From positions 1-64,000 of the forward strand of contig NZ_WOTO01000002.1 of NCBI RefSeq assembly GCF_010993775.1: a DNA stretch of 64,000 nucleotides, in the 5' to 3' direction. Source of the DNA: Fodinicola feengrottensis (GTDB lineage: Bacteria; Actinomycetota; Actinomycetes; Mycobacteriales; HKI-0501). Of the stretch, positions 59,840 to 64,000 are shown one piece after another. A program made the position numbers and the translations under genes. The notes beneath the pieces were generated by a model. It saw only the letters and a program-made list of their open reading frames with translations. It did no database searches and was not told the DNA's origin. Each line of letters begins with the position of its first letter. Position 1 is the first letter of the stretch.

Positions 59840-60747
59840 ATGGGTGTGGACAAGATCCGTGGTGGGCTGTGTTGTGCGCTGGCGATGATGCTGGTGGGGA
59901 GCTCCTTTCCGGCTTCCAGCTTGCTGCTGCATTACCCGTACGCGGGCGGGCAGGCGATCCGGTACGCGCTGGGTGCGCTGATACTGCTGCGCTGGCCTTC
60001 CGGCGCGGTGCGCCGCCACCACATCGGGTGACGGCCCGCGAGTGGGGTTTGCTGGCGCTGCTCGCGGCGACCGGGCTGGTCGGCTTCAACCTGGCGATCC
60101 TGTTCGCGCTCAGAACCGCTGAACCGGCCGTACCAGGCGTCATCGTCGGCTGCGTGCCGGTCGTGCTGGCCACCGTGGTGCCGCTGGCGGCCCGAAAACG
60201 TCCGTCCGGACGCATTCTGGTGGCCGCGGGCCTGGTGGTCGCCGGCGCCGCGATCGTGCAGGGTTTCGGCCGCAGCGACCCAGCGGGGCTGGCGTTTTCG
60301 CTGCTGGCGCTCGCTGGCGAGGCGGCCTTCTCGCTGTTGGCGATCCCGCTGCTGGGCCGCCTCGGGGCGCTCGGTGTCTCCGGCTATACGACCGCGCTGG
60401 CGACCGTACAAGCGCTCGTTCTTGCCCTGGTCCTGGACGGGCCGGCGGCTTTGCGGTGGCCGACCCCGGTGGAGGCGTTGGCGCTGTTGTGGATCGCGCT
60501 GCTGGTCACCGTGGTCGCGTTCATCAGCTGGTACACCGGGCTGCAACGGGTCGGCGCGGAACACGCGGGGCTGTTCGCCGGCATCCTGCCGCTGACGGCC
60601 GCCCTCGTCGCGCCGCTGGTCGGCGCTGGCACCTTGGGCCTGTCCCAGCTTGTCGGTGGCCTCGCGGTGGCCGGTGGCCTCGCGTTCGGTCTGGTGAGCG
60701 GCCGGCGGTCAGGACAACCCGCGGTCGAGCCGCCGGTGCCGGTGTGA
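59840..60747 (+). CDS. EamA/DMT-family transporter (RhtA-like exporter)
   Basis: About 302 residues and ten helices in two EamA repeats: GLCCALAMMLVGSSFPASSLLL, then WGLLALLAATGLVGFNLAILFALRTAEPAVPGVIVGCVPVVLA, and in the second repeat GLAFSLLALAGEAAFSLLAIPLLG with LWIALLVTVVAFISWYTGLQRVGAEHAGLFAGILPL. One frame change near 60010. It may export amino acids or metabolites and follows the oxidase on the same strand. Confidence 0.85.
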
Positions 60748-60821
60748 CAGATCAGTCTGCCGGGAATGAGGGCCGGCGTCGACAGGTTTGCGCCGAAAGG
60801 ACACCTCGTAAGGAGCTTTCG

Positions 60822-61686
60822 ATGGCAACGATTTCGGCCGCGCAGTCCGGGACGTACGTGCTGGGCGGCAAATACCCGATCAACCGGCTCGGTTTCGGCA
60901 GCATGCAGCTCACCGGTCCGGGCGTCTGGGGCGATCCGGAGGACCCAGCCGAGGCCGTACGAGTGTTGCGGCGCTCCGTTGAGCTGGGCGTGAAACTTCA
61001 TCGACACGGCGGACTCGTACGGCCCATTTGTCGCTGAGCAACTGATCAAGAAAGCTCTGCACCCGTACGCGGATGACGTGATCATCGCGACCAAGGCCGG
61101 TTTCACCCGCTCCGGGCCAAACGACTGGCGGGCGGTCGGCCGCCCGGAATACCTGCGCCAGCAGGTCGAGCTCAGCCTCCGGCACCTCGGCCTGGACCGG
61201 ATCCCGCTGCTGCAGCTGCACCGGATCGACCCGAAGGTGCCGCTCGCGGATCAGGTCGGCGAGCTGAAACTGCTGCAGGACGAGGGAAAGATCGGTCTGA
61301 TCGGACTGTCCGAAGTGGACGTCGATGAGCTGAAGGAAGCACAGAAAACGGCGACTATCGCGTCCGTACAGAACCTTTACAACCTGACGAACCGAAAGTC
61401 CGAGGCGCTGCTGGACTTCGTCGAGGCGAACGACATTGCCTTTGTTCCGTGGTTCCCGTTGGCCACCGGCAAGCTCGCCGAGCCGGGCGGCCCGCTGGGG
61501 TCGATCGTGAAGCGGCTCGGCGTCAGCGGCTCGCAACTTGCTCTTGCCTGGCTGCTGCAGCGGTCGCCGGTCATGCTGCCGATCCCGGGCACGTCCAGCG
61601 TCGACCACCTGGAGGACAACATCGCCGCGGCCGGCGTGAAGCTGTCCGCCGACGACGTCGAGGCCCTGTCGACCGTACGATCCTAA
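60822..61686 (+). CDS. Aldo/keto reductase
   Basis: About 288 residues. AAGGAG lies 6 nt before ATG 60822. Start INRLGFGSMQLTGPGVWGDPED, then FIDTADSYGPFVAEQLIKKAL (catalytic Asp and Tyr), IATKAGFTRSGP (Lys) and LLQLHRIDPKVPLADQVGEL (His). Cofactor-loop SQLALAWLLQRSPVMLPIPGTSSVDHLEDNIAA. NADPH-dependent reduction of an aldehyde or ketone. One frame change near 60995, where the catalytic stretch moves to the next frame. Confidence 0.9.
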
Positions 61687-61688
61687 CT

Positions 61689-61730
61689 CCCTATCATTCC
61701 CTATCGCTCCTTGCATAGGGTAGGTTAGGG
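61689..61730. promoter_or_regulatory. Repeated CCCTAT/ATAGGG half-sites before the excisionase-like gene
   Basis: CCCTATC at 61689-61695 and 61699-61705 face ATAGGG (61715-61720) and TTAGGG (61725-61730). The pair CCCTAT-N10-ATAGGG is a perfect inverted repeat. The cluster ends 3 bp before ATG 61734 and covers the promoter and ribosome site, so autorepression is likely. Confidence 0.55.
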
Positions 61731-61733
61731 AAC

Positions 61734-62171
61734 ATGGGGCCCCAGTTGTATTCGGTGGAGCAGGTCGCGGACCTGCTCCACCTGCATGTGAAGACGGTCC
61801 GGGGGTATGTGCGGGACGGCCGGCTGAAGGCGGTCCGGATCGGCAAGCAATACCGGATCTCCAGCGAGGAAGTCGAGACGTTCACCGGTGGCGCGCTGCC
61901 GGCGCCGGTACGCGAGACGGTGTCCCGTCAGCGGCACGCCGAGGTGTCGAGCATCGTGCAGGTCGACGCGGCCAGCCCAGCTCTGGTGAGCCGGCTGGCG
62001 ACGGCGGTGATGAGCTCGGCGAACGGTCGCCCGTACGACGACGGCCGGCTGCGCATCGACACTGTGTACGACCAGGAGCGGGCAAGTCTGAAGATTGTTT
62101 TGTTGGGTGGTTTGGAAACCACTGGTGAAATGCTGAAAATGATCCACGTGATTCTGGAGGACACGCCATGA
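61734..62171 (+). CDS. Excisionase/MerR-like DNA-binding protein
   Basis: Intact, 145 residues. The N-terminus LYSVEQVADLLHLHVKTVRGYVRDGRLKAVRIGKQYRISSEEVETF is a helix-turn-helix of the excisionase (HTH_17) type. The C-terminal 85 residues form a separate domain (SIVQVDAASPALVSRLATAVMS, ASLKIVLLGGLETTGEMLKMIHVIL) that may sense a ligand. It overlaps the DUF4180 gene by ATGA. No phage genes are nearby, so it is a chromosomal regulator. Confidence 0.85.
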   Translation: MGPQLYSVEQVADLLHLHVKTVRGYVRDGRLKAVRIGKQYRISSEEVETFTGGALPAPVRETVSRQRHAEVSSIVQVDAASPALVSRLATAVMSSANGRPYDDGRLRIDTVYDQERASLKIVLLGGLETTGEMLKMIHVILEDTP

Positions 62172-62554
62172 TCGGCACCGTGCTGGAGCTGTCCGGCGTG
62201 AACGTGTTTGTCTGCGCGGAGGACGGTCCGGCGATGGTCGGCGACGCGGACGCGGTCGACGTGCTGGGCAGCATGTACGGCCTCGGTACCCGCTGGGCGG
62301 CCATCCCGGTCGGCCGGCTGGCTGGCGACTTTTTCCAGCTGAGTACGGGGATTGCCGGCGCGATGGTCGGGAAACTGGTCGGATACCAGGTCAGAGTGGC
62401 GATCGTCGGTGACATTTCCTCGTACGCGGCGGCCAGCGAGCCGTTCCGGGACTGGGTCCGCGAGTCGAACCGCGGCACCGATGTGTGGTTTGTCTCCGAT
62501 CTGGACGAGCTGGCCGAACGGCTGACGCAGAACACCCGCGCTAGGTTGACCTAA
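62168..62554 (+). CDS. DUF4180-family protein
   Basis: Intact, 128 residues. VLELSGVNVFVCAEDGPAMVGDADAVDVLGSMYGLG, FFQLSTGIAGAMVGKLVGYQVRVAIVGD and FRDWVRESNRGTDVWFVSD match DUF4180, a family of unknown function often beside HTH regulators. Tight coupling to the excisionase-like gene makes it a pair with it. Confidence 0.88.
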   Translation: MIGTVLELSGVNVFVCAEDGPAMVGDADAVDVLGSMYGLGTRWAAIPVGRLAGDFFQLSTGIAGAMVGKLVGYQVRVAIVGDISSYAAASEPFRDWVRESNRGTDVWFVSDLDELAERLTQNTRARLT

Positions 62555-62569
62555 ACCCAAGGAGCGTCA

Positions 62570-63343
62570 GTGGACCTGTTTGATCTGAGCGGCAAGGTGG
62601 CGGTGGTGACCGGCGGCAGCCGGGGGGGATCGGTTTCATGATCGCCCAGGGCCTGCTGCGAGCCGGGGGCGCGGGTGATTATCAGCAGCCGCAAGGAAGC
62701 TGAGCTGACCGACGCCGCCGAACGGTTGCGGGCCGACGGTGACGTGACCGCATTCCGGTCCGACCTGTCCACCGAGGCCGGCTGCTTCGCGCTGACCGCC
62801 CAGATCGCCGACCAGGAGCCGCTGGTCCATGCGCTTTTCAACAATGCCGGGGCCGCCTGGGGTGCGCCGCTGGAGGAATTCCCGGACTCCGGGTGGAGCA
62901 AGGTGCTCGACCTGAACGTCCGGGGCGTTTTCCATCTGACCCGCCTATTGCTTCCGCAGCTGCGGGCCGCTTCCACCCCGGACGACCCATCTCGGGTCGT
63001 CAACATCGGGAGTATTGACGGGATCCGGGTGCCGGCGCGCGGCTTCGACAACTATTCGTACAGCGCCAGCAAAGCCGCTGTCCACATGCTCACCCGTCAC
63101 CTCGCCCGGGACCTCGCGCCGGACATCCTGGTCAACGCGATCGCACCCGGTCCTTTCGAGTCGAAAATGACGGCCGGCCTGCTGGCCCAGTACGGCGACG
63201 AGTTCGGCAAGATGGCTCCGCTTCGCCGGATGGGCCGCCCCGAGGACATGGCCGGCGTCGCGATCTATCTGGCCAGCCGCGCCAGCACTTTCGTCACGGG
63301 TGCGGTGATCCCCGTCGACGGCGGCATCAGCTCACTCGGCTAG
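62570..63343 (+). CDS. SDR-family oxidoreductase
   Basis: About 256 residues. GTG 62570 follows AAGGAG by 6 nt. LFDLSGKVAVVTGGSRG and IGFMIAQGLLRAG give the TGGxxGIG site, which is split by indels in a G7 run near 62625 and another G run near 62665. ALFNNAGAAWG, VNIGSIDGIRV, YSYSASKAAVHMLTRHLARDL (catalytic Tyr-Lys) and VTGAVIPVDGGIS follow without breaks. Its stop interlocks with the stop of the convergent LuxR gene (CTAG, 63340-63343). Confidence 0.9.
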
Positions 63344-63979
63344 TTTCCTGCGGCTTGGGACGTCCGCACCCATTGGGCGAGGGCGACCCGCGACTCCAGC
63401 CGCAGCCGGTGGTAGCTGTTCCGCAAGTGTGATTCGACCGTACGTTCGCTCGCTGATCGTCAGTCTCTGCGCGATGTGCGCGTTGGAGAGGCCGTCGGCG
63501 ACCAGCGTGGCGATCTCAGATTCCCGCCGGCTGAGCGGTTCGAGCCGCTCGGAGGCCGGCAGGTGCATGCCGCGCGCGGCAGCGAGCCGCCGGCATCGCC
63601 GAGCCCAGGAATGCATCTCGGCGCGTTCGAACGTGTCCAGGCAGGCCACGATCGCGGCCCGGGTGTCGTCGGCCCGGTCGGTACGCAGCTCGGCCCACTC
63701 CAGCCGGGCCTGCGCGGCGAGCAGGTGCGCACCGACCGCGGCCAATCCGTCGGCGGCCGCGTCGAGCCGGCCTACGCCCCGCTCCACCTCGCCATAAGCG
63801 CCGGCCGACAACCCGTCGATCCGGGCGCCGAGCGCGGCCAGGAAGTCGCCGGTCCGGCCGGTCGTACGCAGGTGGGTCGCCATGCGTACGACCTCGTCTT
63901 CACCGGCGAGTGCGAGGAATCCCCGCTCGGCCACGCTGCTCGTCATGGATCGCCTCGCTCGCCGCCGGTGTGCTCTCAC
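63340..63979 (-). CDS. LuxR-family regulator, probably C-terminal part of a longer protein
   Basis: The C-terminal helix-turn-helix is [43 protein letters not shown], ending ALAQWVRTSQAAGN after a frame change near 63445. Before it come TPR-like helices (EDEVVRMATHLRTTGRTGDFL, RLEWAELRTDRADDTRAAIVACLD), as in the large LAL-type ATPase regulators. An in-frame TGA lies just ahead of GTG 63979, close to the edge of the window, so either this is a short version or the front part has been cut off by another frame shift. Confidence 0.65.
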
Positions 63980-64000
63980 TCAGGAGGCGTAAACCCGGCG

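Noticed and set aside
1-64000. Programmed ribosomal frameshifting as a general explanation for the broken genes
   Set aside because: No common slippery heptamer precedes the breaks, and they affect unrelated gene families at random places.
1-64000. CRISPR arrays, rRNA, tRNA, integrases, transposases or prophage
   Set aside because: No regular spacer repeats, cloverleaf-like genes or recombinase motifs were seen. The excisionase-like gene at 61734 has no phage neighbours.

Overview
The window is 64 kb of very GC-rich DNA from an actinobacterium. Support comes from GC-dominated third codon positions, many GTG and TTG starts, two F420/flavin LLM-type oxidoreductases, an LppU-like protein, a Rv1733c-like membrane protein, a DosR/DosS-like two-component pair, and Asp23/CsbD stress genes. 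The word CGTAC(G) is strikingly common. I cannot fix the genus; the style recalls Micromonosporaceae and their neighbours. I see no rRNA, tRNA, CRISPR array, integrase or transposase.

The reading frame is broken in about two thirds of the roughly 64 genes. I count about 70 apparent one-base shifts. Conserved motifs resume in the next frame each time, and intact genes such as RecQ lie in between. I read most of these as uncorrected indels of a draft long-read assembly, and I give each gene its full reconstructed extent. One locus is different: a glutathionyl-hydroquinone reductase gene carries a TAG in its CPWA motif and a clean 43-bp hairpin insertion.

Layout. 1-3410: secreted GH105-like hydrolase, LppU-like protein, Wzy-like polymerase. 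3334-5826: PadR regulator with its divergent target across a palindrome, then a Gfo/Idh/MocA oxidoreductase. 5893-11456: a tight four-gene operon ending in an SMC/MukB-like ATPase, with overlapping GTGA stop/start junctions; it resembles a condensin or Wadjet-type complex but has no JetD-like nuclease gene, and is the best candidate for an undescribed system. 11525-22476: transporters with LysR, GntR and Lrp regulators, an esterase, an acetyltransferase and a quinone oxidoreductase. 22606-26043: universal stress protein, small membrane protein, GAF histidine kinase and LuxR response regulator. 26049-35572: an amino-sugar exopolysaccharide locus, with GlmS and a membrane GT2 synthase on one strand and WecB, a DUF2334 deacetylase-like protein, a 3D-domain-like lipoprotein, a jelly-roll protein and an SH3 protein on the other.

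35598-48278: DUF5134 membrane protein, NmrA-like protein with HxlR regulator, desaturase, Rv1733c-like protein, RecQ, YCII protein, two LLM oxidoreductases with HxlR, SRPBCC and Lrp partners, and an AceE-like ThDP enzyme. 48281-50605: CsbD plus an Asp23/AmaP-like envelope-stress operon. 50846-64000: nucleoside hydrolase, SDR/TetR pair with two operators, GNAT, a peptidase pair (S9 and DUF885) divergent from FadR and a D-amino-acid-oxidase-like enzyme across a perfect palindrome, EamA exporter, aldo/keto reductase, an excisionase-like regulator with a DUF4180 partner, SDR, and a LuxR regulator cut by the window edge.
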